Shown here: piece after piece, positions 1-6,254 of the stretch
How positions within the stretch are numbered: the first letter of the stretch is position 1
Layout: each line of letters begins with the position of its first letter
Source: Candidatus Coatesiibacteriota bacterium
Lineage (GTDB): Bacteria > RBG-13-66-14
Length of the DNA stretch: 7,319 nucleotides
Reading direction: 5' to 3'
Assembly (NCBI GenBank): GCA_030631385.1
Contig: DAOVLG010000077.1
Location: 1 to 7,319, forward strand
Translations under genes and position numbers: made by a program
Notes under the pieces: model-generated
Told to the model about the DNA's origin: nothing
The model's database searches: none
What the model saw: only the letters and a program-made list of their open reading frames with translations

Positions 1-1191
1 CAGGATGCAGCCCAGGATGGCCCCCACCGAGTTGGCGGCGTAGATCTCGCCGACCCGTTGGCCCACCCGGCCCACCTGGCGGGCGTAGAGCTTGACCACC
101 ACGGGGAACAGCATCCCCAATAAAAAGGTCGGCAGGAGCATGACCACCAGCGTCAACACCAGGGAGCTGGCCACCAGGGACCCCCAGCCGTTCAGCCCGC
201 CGACCATCCCCTGGCTGAAGCGACCCAGCAACCGGGGCCAGTTGAGCGCCAGCCCGGTGGATGCCAGCGCGGTGAGGCCCACGCCGATCTCCCCCCAGAC
301 GAAGGCCCGCTCAGGTTTCTTTATACGCTTCACCAGCCAGGAGCCGAAGGCCCCCCCCAGGGCCAGCCCCACCAGGTAGACCGCCAGCATGGCCGAGAAG
401 GTGTAGGTGATGTTGGAGAACCAGAGGATGAGCATCCGGATCCAGACCAGCTCCAGCCCGAGGGCGGCGAAGCCGGAGACGGCGTAGAGTATGAGGACCA
501 GGTGGCCCCGTTTGGTCGGCTCGATCTTCTCTGGGATACGGGGCTTCACCTCCGCCTCCGGCGCCCGGGAGAGGATGAAGGCCCCGCCCGCGGCGAGCAG
601 GTTGATCCCCGCCGCCAACAGGGTCGAGCCCCAGAGCCCGAGGTGCTCGATGAGGACGAATCCCGCCAGGAGCGTACCGGCCACGGCCCCGGCGGTGTTG
701 AGGGCGTAAAGAATACCGACGCGGCGGCTGACCGCCTCCCGGGTGCGGCCGGCGTGACGGGCCAGGGCGGGGAGCGTGGCCCCCATGAGGGTCGTGACGG
801 GCAACAGGACCAGCAGGGCGAGGATCGCCCTCACGGTCAGAAAGATGACCCCGGAGCCGCCGGTGGCGCCGTAGAGCGGCACGTAGATCAGTTGGGCGAG
901 CTTGAGGAGGAGCGGGACCAGGAGTCCGGCCGCCGCTACACCGGCCTGGAGGAGCGCGTAGAAGGCCAGGGGCCGCTTCACCCGGTCGGCCAGACGGCCC
1001 AGGAGCCAGCTCCCCAGGGCCAGCCCTCCCATGAAGGCGGCCAGGACCGTGGTCACGGCGTGGCTGGTCACGCCGAAGACGAAGGAGAGCTGGCGGAGCC
1101 AGACCACCTCGTACACCAAACCGGCGGCGCCGGATAACAGGAACAGTCCCGCCACCGCCGGCAGTTGGAACCTGTCGAGCTTGGCCGTCAA
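1..1191 (-). CDS. Fused MFS-type membrane / spermidine synthase family protein, N-terminal part
   Basis: The frame read from 1191 down to 1 gives 397 residues and continues past the left edge, so the 3' end is missing. Residues 15-70 carry the family signature: a hydrophobic helix with SGAAGLVYEVVWLRQL (20-35), then AFMGGLALGSWLLGRLADR. MGATLPALAR (136-145) and LYALNTAGAVAGTLLAGF (161-178) are also typical. The membrane part is internally duplicated: SGFAALGLELVWIRM (239-253) repeats 20-34, and IYAANSVGAILG (383-394) repeats the YALN motif. In this family the transporter-like membrane region is followed by a spermidine-synthase-like (aminopropyltransferase fold) domain, which would lie outside the window; the substrate is usually unknown. 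The start is inferred as TTG at 1191: an in-frame TAG lies nine codons upstream and a GGAG sits 10 nt before the TTG. A run of eight G (351-358) lies inside the gene without breaking the frame. Family assignment is firm; enzymatic function is not. Confidence 0.85.
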   Translation of the reverse strand, partial: MTAKLDRFQLPAVAGLFLLSGAAGLVYEVVWLRQLSFVFGVTSHAVTTVLAAFMGGLALGSWLLGRLADRVKRPLAFYALLQAGVAAAGLLVPLLLKLAQLIYVPLYGATGGSGVIFLTVRAILALLVLLPVTTLMGATLPALARHAGRTREAVSRRVGILYALNTAGAVAGTLLAGFVLIEHLGLWGSTLLAAGINLLAAGGAFILSRAPEAEVKPRIPEKIEPTKRGHLVLILYAVSGFAALGLELVWIRMLILWFSNITYTFSAMLAVYLVGLALGGAFGSWLVKRIKKPERAFVWGEIGVGLTALASTGLALNWPRLLGRFSQGMVGGLNGWGSLVASSLVLTLVVMLLPTFLLGMLFPVVVKLYARQVGRVGQRVGEIYAANSVGAILGCIL

Positions 1192-1232
1192 ATAGCGCCG
1201 ACTCCGTTTCTAATTCACATGGTGTACCCCGT

Positions 1233-1260
1233 ATTATACAAAAATGCAGGGACCGTAACA
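1233..1260 (-). promoter_or_regulatory. Possible sigma70 promoter of the fused MFS/spermidine synthase gene
   Basis: The minus strand has a perfect TATAAT at 1238-1233, about 40 nt upstream of the TTG start, a sensible leader length. The -35 region is poor: the best hexamer, 16 bp away (TGTTAC at 1260-1255), matches the consensus weakly. The call therefore rests on the -10 box and its position. Confidence 0.4.
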
Positions 1261-1347
1261 CTTTTATGGACTGGTGTAGAAGTATGCCCCTGAGATGGTT
1301 AAGCACGTTTGGGTCGTTTGGAAAGAGCGCCTTCCCCTCTTCACTAA

Positions 1348-1368
1348 AGACAAGGGGTTTTAACCCCT
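1348..1368 (+). repeat. 21-bp palindromic repeat, copy 1
   Basis: This 21-bp sequence, with core AAGGGGTTTTAACCCCT, is identical to the reverse complement of 6510-6530. Its centre is a GGGG/CCCC inverted repeat with a very short loop, so it could form a hairpin or cruciform. It lies between genes. This copy's palindrome is imperfect at one end (CCCCTCG where copy 2 reads CCCCTTG). It looks like a REP-like dispersed intergenic element, but only two copies are visible here. Confidence 0.6.
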
Positions 1369-1533
1369 CGTTTCAACGTAGGGGCGGCCCTCTGCGCCAG
1401 TACGCATAACTTACTACATCTATTGCAGATACGGTATTATAACCTGTTCGGGTTAGGTGTTAGGTGATGATATTAATATGTTATGGGATGGTATCATCCA
1501 GTCGTGTGTGGTCGGACCCCATTTTCGGCTTGG

Positions 1534-2271
1534 TCAGGGACCGTCGGTGGCCCGCCGTCCTGCGCCGTGGAGGAGCTGCCGCTGGTCGGCGCCGTCGGTC
1601 TCGAGGACGCAGATGACGCTCCTCCAGCTCCCGGCGTCCGTGGAGAAGAAGATGATCTCGGTGCCGTCGGTTGACCACTTCGGGGTGCAGTTGTTGGAAC
1701 GATCCTCGGTCAGTCGTCTCACCTGGTCGCCGTCGGGGTCCATAAGATAAATCTCCCGGGGCCCGTCCCGCTCGGAGACGAAGGCGATTAAACACCCGTC
1801 GGGGGACCAGGCCGGGGTGAGGTCGTCGGCCGGATCACGGGTCAGGCGTCGCGGGTTCCGCCCGTACACGTCTGTTACATATATCTCGAAGTTGCCGTCC
1901 CGGTTGGAGGAGTAGGCGATCCACCGGCTGTCCGGGGACCAGGTGGGCGAGGCGTCCTCGGCGTCGTTGTTGGTCAACTGCCAGAGGCCGCCGCCGTCGC
2001 TGTTGATGAGGAAAATCTCCGAGTCGCCGTCCCGCTTTGAGGAAAAAGCGATCATGTACCCGTCGGGGGAGACCACCGGCAGGCCGTTGTCGCCGGTGTC
2101 GGTGAGCCGGAACAGGGTCCCGTCGTCTTTCAGGAGATATATATCCTGGTTACGGTTGAAGACGATGCGGTCGGAGAAGGTGGTCCGGGTGGATTCTCCG
2201 CTCGCACCGGCGAGCGCCGCGCCGAGGAGGAGAATCGTCAAAAAGGTGCGGCAACAAGACGGGGCGCTCAT
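1534..2271 (-). CDS. Secreted TolB-like (PD40/WD40-like) beta-propeller protein
   Basis: This gene encodes 245 residues. The N-terminus is a signal peptide: a short start with Arg8, a hydrophobic core (residues 9-20) and an AGASG cleavage region near 21-25. There is no lipobox cysteine, so the product is probably exported to the periplasm or outside and not lipidated. The rest consists of propeller repeats with a period of about 44 residues. SPDGYMIAFSSKRDGDSEIF starts at 68, SPDSRWIAYSSNRDGNFEIY at 112, SPDGCLIAFVSERDGPREIY at 156, and a weaker STDGTEIIFFSTDAG at 200. A partial first blade (IVFNRNQDIYLL) lies at 36-47. Each repeat ends with a turn such as RRLT or WQLT. This is the TolB C-terminal type of repeat; the TolB N-terminal domain is absent, so it is not TolB itself. 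Such proteins usually bind proteins or glycans, and no partner can be named. The ATG at 2271 has AGGGGG about 7 nt upstream. About five repeats is fewer than the six to eight of a closed propeller. Confidence 0.85.
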   Translation of the reverse strand: MSAPSCCRTFLTILLLGAALAGASGESTRTTFSDRIVFNRNQDIYLLKDDGTLFRLTDTGDNGLPVVSPDGYMIAFSSKRDGDSEIFLINSDGGGLWQLTNNDAEDASPTWSPDSRWIAYSSNRDGNFEIYVTDVYGRNPRRLTRDPADDLTPAWSPDGCLIAFVSERDGPREIYLMDPDGDQVRRLTEDRSNNCTPKWSTDGTEIIFFSTDAGSWRSVICVLETDGADQRQLLHGAGRRATDGP

Positions 2272-2366
2272 TCTGGACCCCCTGTTTCTCGCGAAAGGTG
2301 GCTAAAACGGGGATGGGTCAGGAATACACCCTGTTAATGTGCAAAAACGGGGCCAGGACGGCCCTT

Positions 2367-2390
2367 AAAAAAAAGGCCGCCGAAGCGGCC
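2367..2390 (-). terminator. Intrinsic terminator after hicA, with UUCG tetraloop
   Basis: On the minus strand GGCCGC-TTCG-GCGGCC is followed directly by eight T: a 6-bp all-GC stem closing an extra-stable C(UUCG)G tetraloop, then a U tract. It begins 18 nt after the hicA-like stop codon. On the plus strand the hairpin is not followed by T, so it acts on minus-strand transcripts only. It separates the hicBA-like operon from the propeller gene. Confidence 0.92.
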
Positions 2391-2408
2391 TCTGACAAAA
2401 AAGCTGAT

Positions 2409-2639
2409 TTAGGGTAAAACGTCTCGAGGCAGGTTAAACCTTCGTCGAATATCGGCTACAGCACTCGGTTTTATCTCATCACCCTCACCGTGACATGTAA
2501 CGGGTATTGATTTAGGCTGTCCGTTAATATCAGGGTGATAAATAACCCTTTCACTAGTTCCTGATTTAGGAGGAAATTCAAAACGCTTATCGTAGTTCCG
2601 TAGCTTTTTCCGAAGCACTCGAAATTTATAAACACCCAT
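2409..2639 (-). CDS. hicA: HicA-like toxin (YcfA/HicA-type small RNA-binding protein), atypical
   Basis: This gene encodes 76 basic residues. The order of elements matches HicA: an N-terminal helix rich in Lys/Arg (6-20), a G-[ST]-x turn (KSGTSERVIYHPD, 25-37), a strand and Pro-x-x-x-His (IPVTCHGEGDEI, 45-56), then a final helix (SAVADIRRRFNL, 59-70). HicA toxins use a double-stranded-RNA-binding-like fold to cleave mRNA and normally carry a catalytic His in a G-S-H motif. Here G-S-H reads G27-T-S-E and has no His at that place; H35 and H50 remain. Whether the toxin is active is therefore open. It follows the HicB-like gene by 8 nt. Its ribosome site (AGGTG, 5 nt before the ATG) overlaps the antitoxin's TAG stop, which suggests translational coupling. 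GC is about 43%, far below the flanking genes, in keeping with acquisition by transfer. Family identification is by pattern and context only. Confidence 0.68.
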   Translation of the reverse strand: MGVYKFRVLRKKLRNYDKRFEFPPKSGTSERVIYHPDINGQPKSIPVTCHGEGDEIKPSAVADIRRRFNLPRDVLP

Positions 2640-2647
2640 GCCTACAC

Positions 2648-3040
2648 CTACGCATGAACATAGTCGCGTCGGCTATCTTCTCGTGGTGCAGGAAATGGAA
2701 GTTGAGCAAAACAGTAACCCTCCTCCATCACCTCTTGATGTAGGGAAGGGAATGCCCTTAGGTACTGCTCTAACAGGTTATCAAAAATCTCGAAATACCG
2801 CTCCTCTGCCGGATGATAAATAAGCCCCTCCTCGCCCTTAGAGAGGGCAAAGGACACTTGGGCTTTTATCAACCGCGTAAGCTCATCTTCGGCTTCCTCC
2901 CGATTACTTCCCCTCCCTCTCAGGTCCATCTCAAGACAGTGGGCTACAAACTCGTCGTCCTCTCTGTAACCCAAGACTTTGAGCTGCAAAACACGCATCT
3001 CACTCTTGTGGGAATCCCCCCCGTGGAACGTCCGTTCCAT
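2648..3040 (-). CDS. hicB: HicB-like antitoxin
   Basis: This gene encodes 130 acidic residues. Residues 17-62 fit the HicB partial-RNase-H-like fold: a first strand (RVLQLKVLGYRED), a second strand with the typical AHCLEMDLRGRGSN (33-46), and an amphipathic helix (REEAEDELTRLIKAQVSFAL, 47-66). HicB antitoxins bind and block HicA and often repress their own operon. The C-terminal part (about 75-130) shows no recognisable helix-turn-helix or ribbon-helix-helix, so autoregulation would need another means. The ATG at 3040 is preferred because GAGGTG lies 4 nt upstream; an inner ATG at residue 15 (just before the conserved fold) has only a weak site. The gene is first in a two-gene operon under the promoter at 3133-3161. 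It is AT-rich relative to its neighbours. The HicB-like call is fairly firm from the fold motif plus the partner gene. Confidence 0.75.
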   Translation of the reverse strand: MERTFHGGDSHKSEMRVLQLKVLGYREDDEFVAHCLEMDLRGRGSNREEAEDELTRLIKAQVSFALSKGEEGLIYHPAEERYFEIFDNLLEQYLRAFPSLHQEVMEEGYCFAQLPFPAPREDSRRDYVHA

Positions 3041-3072
3041 TTTTCACCTCTGGGACTCAAGGTCCTCAACTG

Positions 3073-3089
3073 CCCGCGTTTTGCGCGGG
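3073..3089 (-). other. GC-rich hairpin in the hicBA leader
   Basis: The minus strand reads CCCGCG-CAAAA-CGCGGG, a perfect 6-bp GC stem with a 5-nt loop. It sits in the transcribed leader, about 33 nt before the HicB-like ATG. No T-run follows on either strand, so it is not a terminator. It may stabilise or modulate translation of the leader, or serve as an operator. Confidence 0.5.
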
Positions 3090-3132
3090 TACATCGGTGA
3101 TTGTGTTTTCAGTTTAAGTTGGAAGCACCTAC

Positions 3133-3161
3133 AATATAGCCAGTTTTACACGTGGTGTCAA
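3133..3161 (-). promoter_or_regulatory. Strong sigma70 promoter of the hicBA-like operon
   Basis: On the minus strand TTGACA (3161-3156) and TATATT (3138-3133) are separated by exactly 17 bp. The -35 box is perfect and the -10 box has one mismatch. Transcription would start near 3126, giving an 86-nt leader before the ATG at 3040. The spacer contains ACAC-CAC-GTGT, a small dyad that could be an operator, and GTTAAC abuts the -35 on its upstream side. Confidence 0.75.
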
Positions 3162-3344
3162 GTTAACCGCACTGTAGAGATGTGTGCCTATTTGTAACGT
3201 GTTGTAGAATTTGCTATTAGCATATCCAACTTTTTAAGCATTTTTTAACGCCCACGAGCCCCACGTGGTCATTTGAAACATCTTGAACGAGGACCAGTAG
3301 GCGTTTGATGATACCTCGGCCCCGACCGCGGTTTCCATCTGCGT

Positions 3345-4016
3345 TTAGAAGACGGGATTGACCAGGATGGCGAACAGGTGGAAGAAGAGCCTGAAGTAGG
3401 GGCTCAGGATCCCGGTTACCAGGAGTACGATGATGAGCAGAAATCCGTAGGGGGCGATGCGGGCGGCGTAGTAGCTGGCCTTGGGCGGCAGGAAGTGGAT
3501 GAGGACCCTCGAGCCGTCCAGCGGCGGGATCGGGAGCAGGTTGAATCCGCCGAGAATGAGGTTGTAGAGGATACCCAGCTTCAAAACGGCGGCGAGAAAG
3601 CCGATGGCGCCGAGGTCGAACTGTAAGGTGAAGTGGTTGAAGGTCAGGGGGTCCATCCCGATCAGGTAGGCGATCTGTAGCAGCACGAAGAAGCCGGCGG
3701 CGAGGAGGAAGTTGGAGGCCGGTCCCGCGAGCGCCACCGCCAGCATGTCCCGCCGGGGGTCGTGCAGGTTGCGGGCGTCCACCGGCACCGGTTTGGCGGC
3801 CCCGATGATGAAGCCGGCGTTGGTCAGGATCAAGACCAGCGGCAGGATGATCGTGCCGATGGGGTCTATGTGGGGCAGAGGGTTGAGGGTGAGCCTGCCG
3901 GCCAGCTTGGCGGTGTCGTCTCCCCGTCGGTTGGCCATCCAGGCATGGGCGGCCTCGTGGAAGGTGAGGCTGAACAAAAGGACCGGGACGGCGGCGATGA
4001 GGTACTGCCAGGGCAT
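3345..4016 (-). CDS. M50-family (site-2-protease-like) intramembrane zinc metalloprotease
   Basis: This gene encodes 223 mostly hydrophobic residues with several membrane segments (about 5-26, 53-73, 92-119, 138-160 and 190-220). The zinc site is complete: HEAAH at 20-24 (two His ligands and the catalytic Glu21) in the first helix, and Asp167 in FNLLPIPPLDGSRVL (158-172). Also conserved are LNPLPHIDPIGT (44-55), AKPVPVDARNL (74-84) and ALAGPASNFLLA (95-106). There is no PDZ or CBS domain, so this is the short form of the family, of usual length for it. Such enzymes cleave membrane-spanning substrates; the substrate here is unknown. The ATG has GAGG 8 nt upstream. The gene follows the HD-GYP gene by 52 nt without a visible terminator, suggesting one transcript. 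Confidence 0.93.
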   Translation of the reverse strand: MPWQYLIAAVPVLLFSLTFHEAAHAWMANRRGDDTAKLAGRLTLNPLPHIDPIGTIILPLVLILTNAGFIIGAAKPVPVDARNLHDPRRDMLAVALAGPASNFLLAAGFFVLLQIAYLIGMDPLTFNHFTLQFDLGAIGFLAAVLKLGILYNLILGGFNLLPIPPLDGSRVLIHFLPPKASYYAARIAPYGFLLIIVLLVTGILSPYFRLFFHLFAILVNPVF

Positions 4017-4068
4017 GGGACGAACCTCGGGGTTGACGGATGCGCTTGGTGGTTGCGGCAGCCGGCCC

Positions 4069-6201
4069 CTACGCCGACTCCTTGTGCTCCAGCTCCTCGC
4101 GGGTGAACCAGGCGATAAATGACTCTACGCAGCGCCCGTCCAGGTGGTTCCGCTCCACCTCCTCGCGCAGGATGGAAAATGCGCGCTCGGTGTTCATGGG
4201 CTCCTTGTAGTGCCGCTTCTGGGTCAGGGCGTCGAAGATGTCGGCCACGGCGATGATCCGTGCGCCAAAGGGGATCTCCTCCCCGACCAGTGACTCGGGG
4301 TAGCCGGAACCGTCGAGCTTTTCGTGGTGGCCGGCGGCGATGGCCGGCACGCCCCGCAGCGGGCGCTCGAACCGGATCTTGTCCAGGAGCTCCCGGGTGA
4401 GGGAGGCGTGGGTCTTCATCTCCTCGAACTCGTCGGGGGTGAAACGGCCCGGCTTGCAGAGGATGCGGTCGCGGATGCCGATCTTGCCGAAGTCGTGCAG
4501 CAGCGCCGCCACCCGCAGCACCTCCATCTCCTCTGTTGGGAAACCCATCTCCCGGGTGACCCCCAGGGTGTAGCGGGTGACGTTCCTGACGTGGTTGGAG
4601 GTGATCTTGTCCCGGGCGTCAATGGCGCCGGAGAGGGTTTCGATGAAGCTGTCGAACATCCTGCGCCGCTGTTCGTAGAGGAGGTTGTTCTCGATGGACA
4701 CCGCCGCCTGGGCCCCCAGCATGGTGAGGAGCTTCTCGTCGTCGGAGTCGAAGGGGAGGCTGTCCTCCAGGCGTCCCGAGGGCGCTTTCTTGTTGAGCAC
4801 CTGGAAGATGCCCATCACCTCGCCCTCCTTGTCGAACATGGGCCTGGAGAGTATGGACTTGGTGCGGTAGCCGGTCCGGCGATCTATCTCCTTGTTGAAA
4901 CGCTCGTCGTCGTAGGCCTCGGGGATGTTGAGCGTCTCCTTGGCGGCGACCACGGCGCCGGCGATCCCCTTGTCCGCCGAGAAGCGGATCTCCTGCTCGC
5001 CCTCGGCGACCATGCTCCAGAGCTCGTGGGCGTCGCGGTCGTAGATGAAGACGGTGGAGCGGTCGGCGTCCAGAATCTCGCTGGTGAGCTTGGTGATGAT
5101 GGTCAACAGCTCGGCGATGGGCATGATGCGGCCTATGGCCTGGGCCGCCTCCAGGATCACCCGCTGTCGGTGCAGGAGCCGGTCGTTCTCCCGGCCCATC
5201 AGGGCGTTTGCGACCGCTACGGAGGTGTAGCTGGCGATGACGCGGAGCTGCTCCTCGTCGTCGAAGGTGAAGGGCCCGTCGCGCTTGTTGAGCACCTGGA
5301 GAACCCCGAGTACGCGCCCGTCGCGTCCCTTGAGGGGCATGACGAGCATGTTCTTGGTTCGGTAACCGGACCGGCGGTCTATCTCGGGGTTGAAGCGGGG
5401 GTCGGCGTAGGCGTCGGTGATGTTGGCGATCTCGCCGGAAAGGGCGACGTGGCCGGCGACACCTACGTCGCGGGGCATGCGGATCTCATTCTCGGCCATG
5501 CCCTCGGCCACGATGCTCCACAGCTCGTCCTTCGCTTCGTCTATCAAAAAGACCGAGGTGCGGTCGGCGTCCATCACCTCGGTGGTGACCCGGGCGGCCA
5601 GCTTCAACAAAGAGCGCAGGTCACGCTCACTGGAGAGGGCCCGTCCGATCTCCAACAGGTTGCCCTGCCGCTTGAGGATCGCCAGTACCTGCTGGTGGGC
5701 CGCCGCGTTGGCCAGGGTGACCCCGCCGTAGGCGATCAGTTGCCCCAGGAGCTGTGAATCGTGGGTGGTGAAGCGTCCCTCGCGCTTGTTCAGGGCGCCG
5801 AGAACGCCGATGGTCCTCCCGCGGTGGTCCTTCAGCGGGAAGAATATGGCGTTCCTGACCGACAGGGCCGCCTCGTCAAACAGGGCGCGGTGCCCGGCCT
5901 CGGCGCTGCGGCGGGAAAAGTACACCGAGGCGCCGCCCTCGAGCACCTCGGCCAGGAATTCGCTCTGCTCCTTGGTGAGGACATAATTGGCGGCCACCGG
6001 GAGGTGGAACCACTCCCGCTCGTAGGCCTCCCGGGTGAACCAGATGCGGGCCAGCTCGGCGTCCACGGCGCCGGCGGCGTGGCGGGAGAACTGGTTCACC
6101 AGGTGCGCCAGGTCCTGCTCGCCGGCCAGGTCCCGCGTCGCCTCCAGGAGACTGCGCATCTCGTCCAGGCGCCGGGAGAGATCCTTGGGCGTGTAGGTCA
6201 T
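4069..6201 (-). CDS. Triple-GAF HD-GYP protein, predicted cyclic-di-GMP phosphodiesterase
   Basis: This gene encodes 710 residues and has no membrane segment, so the product is cytosolic. Three GAF domains lie at about 15-170, 180-338 and 345-508, joined by helical linkers. GAF2 and GAF3 resemble each other closely (both contain RFNxEIDRRxGYRTK) and both keep the NK..F...DE signature of cyclic-nucleotide-binding GAFs: N305 K306 F311 D315 E316, and N470 K471 F484 D488 E489. In GAF1 the signature is degenerate (N138 K139 F144 D148, then Ser149), and the RFN...GYRTK element is missing. The HD-GYP domain (about 511-700) retains expected metal ligands: H537, HD at 569-570, K573, H598, HHE at 625-627, D654, and GYP at 633-635. 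It is therefore predicted to hydrolyse c-di-GMP under control of small ligands sensed by the GAF domains; the ligand is not determinable. The ATG at 6201 has GAGG 6 nt upstream. The M50 protease gene follows 52 nt downstream. Confidence 0.93.
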   Translation of the reverse strand: MTYTPKDLSRRLDEMRSLLEATRDLAGEQDLAHLVNQFSRHAAGAVDAELARIWFTREAYEREWFHLPVAANYVLTKEQSEFLAEVLEGGASVYFSRRSAEAGHRALFDEAALSVRNAIFFPLKDHRGRTIGVLGALNKREGRFTTHDSQLLGQLIAYGGVTLANAAAHQQVLAILKRQGNLLEIGRALSSERDLRSLLKLAARVTTEVMDADRTSVFLIDEAKDELWSIVAEGMAENEIRMPRDVGVAGHVALSGEIANITDAYADPRFNPEIDRRSGYRTKNMLVMPLKGRDGRVLGVLQVLNKRDGPFTFDDEEQLRVIASYTSVAVANALMGRENDRLLHRQRVILEAAQAIGRIMPIAELLTIITKLTSEILDADRSTVFIYDRDAHELWSMVAEGEQEIRFSADKGIAGAVVAAKETLNIPEAYDDERFNKEIDRRTGYRTKSILSRPMFDKEGEVMGIFQVLNKKAPSGRLEDSLPFDSDDEKLLTMLGAQAAVSIENNLLYEQRRRMFDSFIETLSGAIDARDKITSNHVRNVTRYTLGVTREMGFPTEEMEVLRVAALLHDFGKIGIRDRILCKPGRFTPDEFEEMKTHASLTRELLDKIRFERPLRGVPAIAAGHHEKLDGSGYPESLVGEEIPFGARIIAVADIFDALTQKRHYKEPMNTERAFSILREEVERNHLDGRCVESFIAWFTREELEHKESA

Positions 6202-6224
6202 CGTCTACCTCGCACAGCAGACAT

Positions 6225-6254
6225 ATACTATTTGAGACCCTCGAATAGATTCAA
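6225..6254 (-). promoter_or_regulatory. Possible promoter of the HD-GYP / M50 unit
   Basis: On the minus strand TTGAAT (6254-6249) and TAGTAT (6230-6225) are 18 bp apart, with four of six matches in each box. They lie just upstream of the HD-GYP start, which would give a leader of only about 16-20 nt. This is the best candidate in the AT-rich stretch ahead of the gene, but weak. Confidence 0.3.

Larger units (their letters stand above)
1192..1533. other. Gene-free spacer between the TolB-like and fused-MFS genes
   Basis: This 342-bp stretch separates two minus-strand genes and is visibly more AT-rich than either. It holds the candidate promoter near 1233-1260 and one copy of the 21-bp palindromic repeat (1348-1368), followed by a GC-rich patch (1380-1398). 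A directly repeated heptamer GTTAGGT (1452-1465) and a 7-bp inverted pair GATGATA/TATCATC (1466-1472 and 1492-1498) are also present. I find no convincing terminator for the propeller gene and no gene. Confidence 0.55.
3041..3344. other. AT-rich spacer between the M50 gene and the hicBA-like operon
   Basis: These 304 bp hold the operon promoter (3133-3161) and leader hairpin (3073-3089). Upstream of the promoter is an AT-rich segment (about 3180-3250) with no reading frame I would defend. A 5-bp dyad CCACG/CGTGG (3252-3268) lies after the M50 gene but lacks a T tract on either strand, so I do not call a terminator for the M50 transcript. Confidence 0.55.

Noticed and set aside
502..1137. 211-codon plus-strand frame
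   Set aside because: Charged low-complexity antisense shadow of the fused-MFS gene.
311..1306. 331-codon minus-strand frame starting with ATG over the fused-MFS gene
   Set aside because: It is shifted relative to the true frame, which gives a coherent membrane protein; this one is an Arg/Pro/Gly-rich shadow.
2638..3197. Short plus-strand frames opposite the hicBA-like operon
   Set aside because: Antisense to two genes with good ribosome sites, a promoter and a terminator, all on the minus strand.
3252..3268. CCACG/CGTGG hairpin after the M50 gene as terminator
   Set aside because: Only 5 bp and followed by no T tract on either strand.
4324..5757. 477-codon open frame on the plus strand opposite the HD-GYP gene
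   Set aside because: It is antisense to a gene with clear domains; the translation is a Gly/Val/Glu/His-rich sequence of the kind produced by GC-rich antisense, with no recognisable motif.
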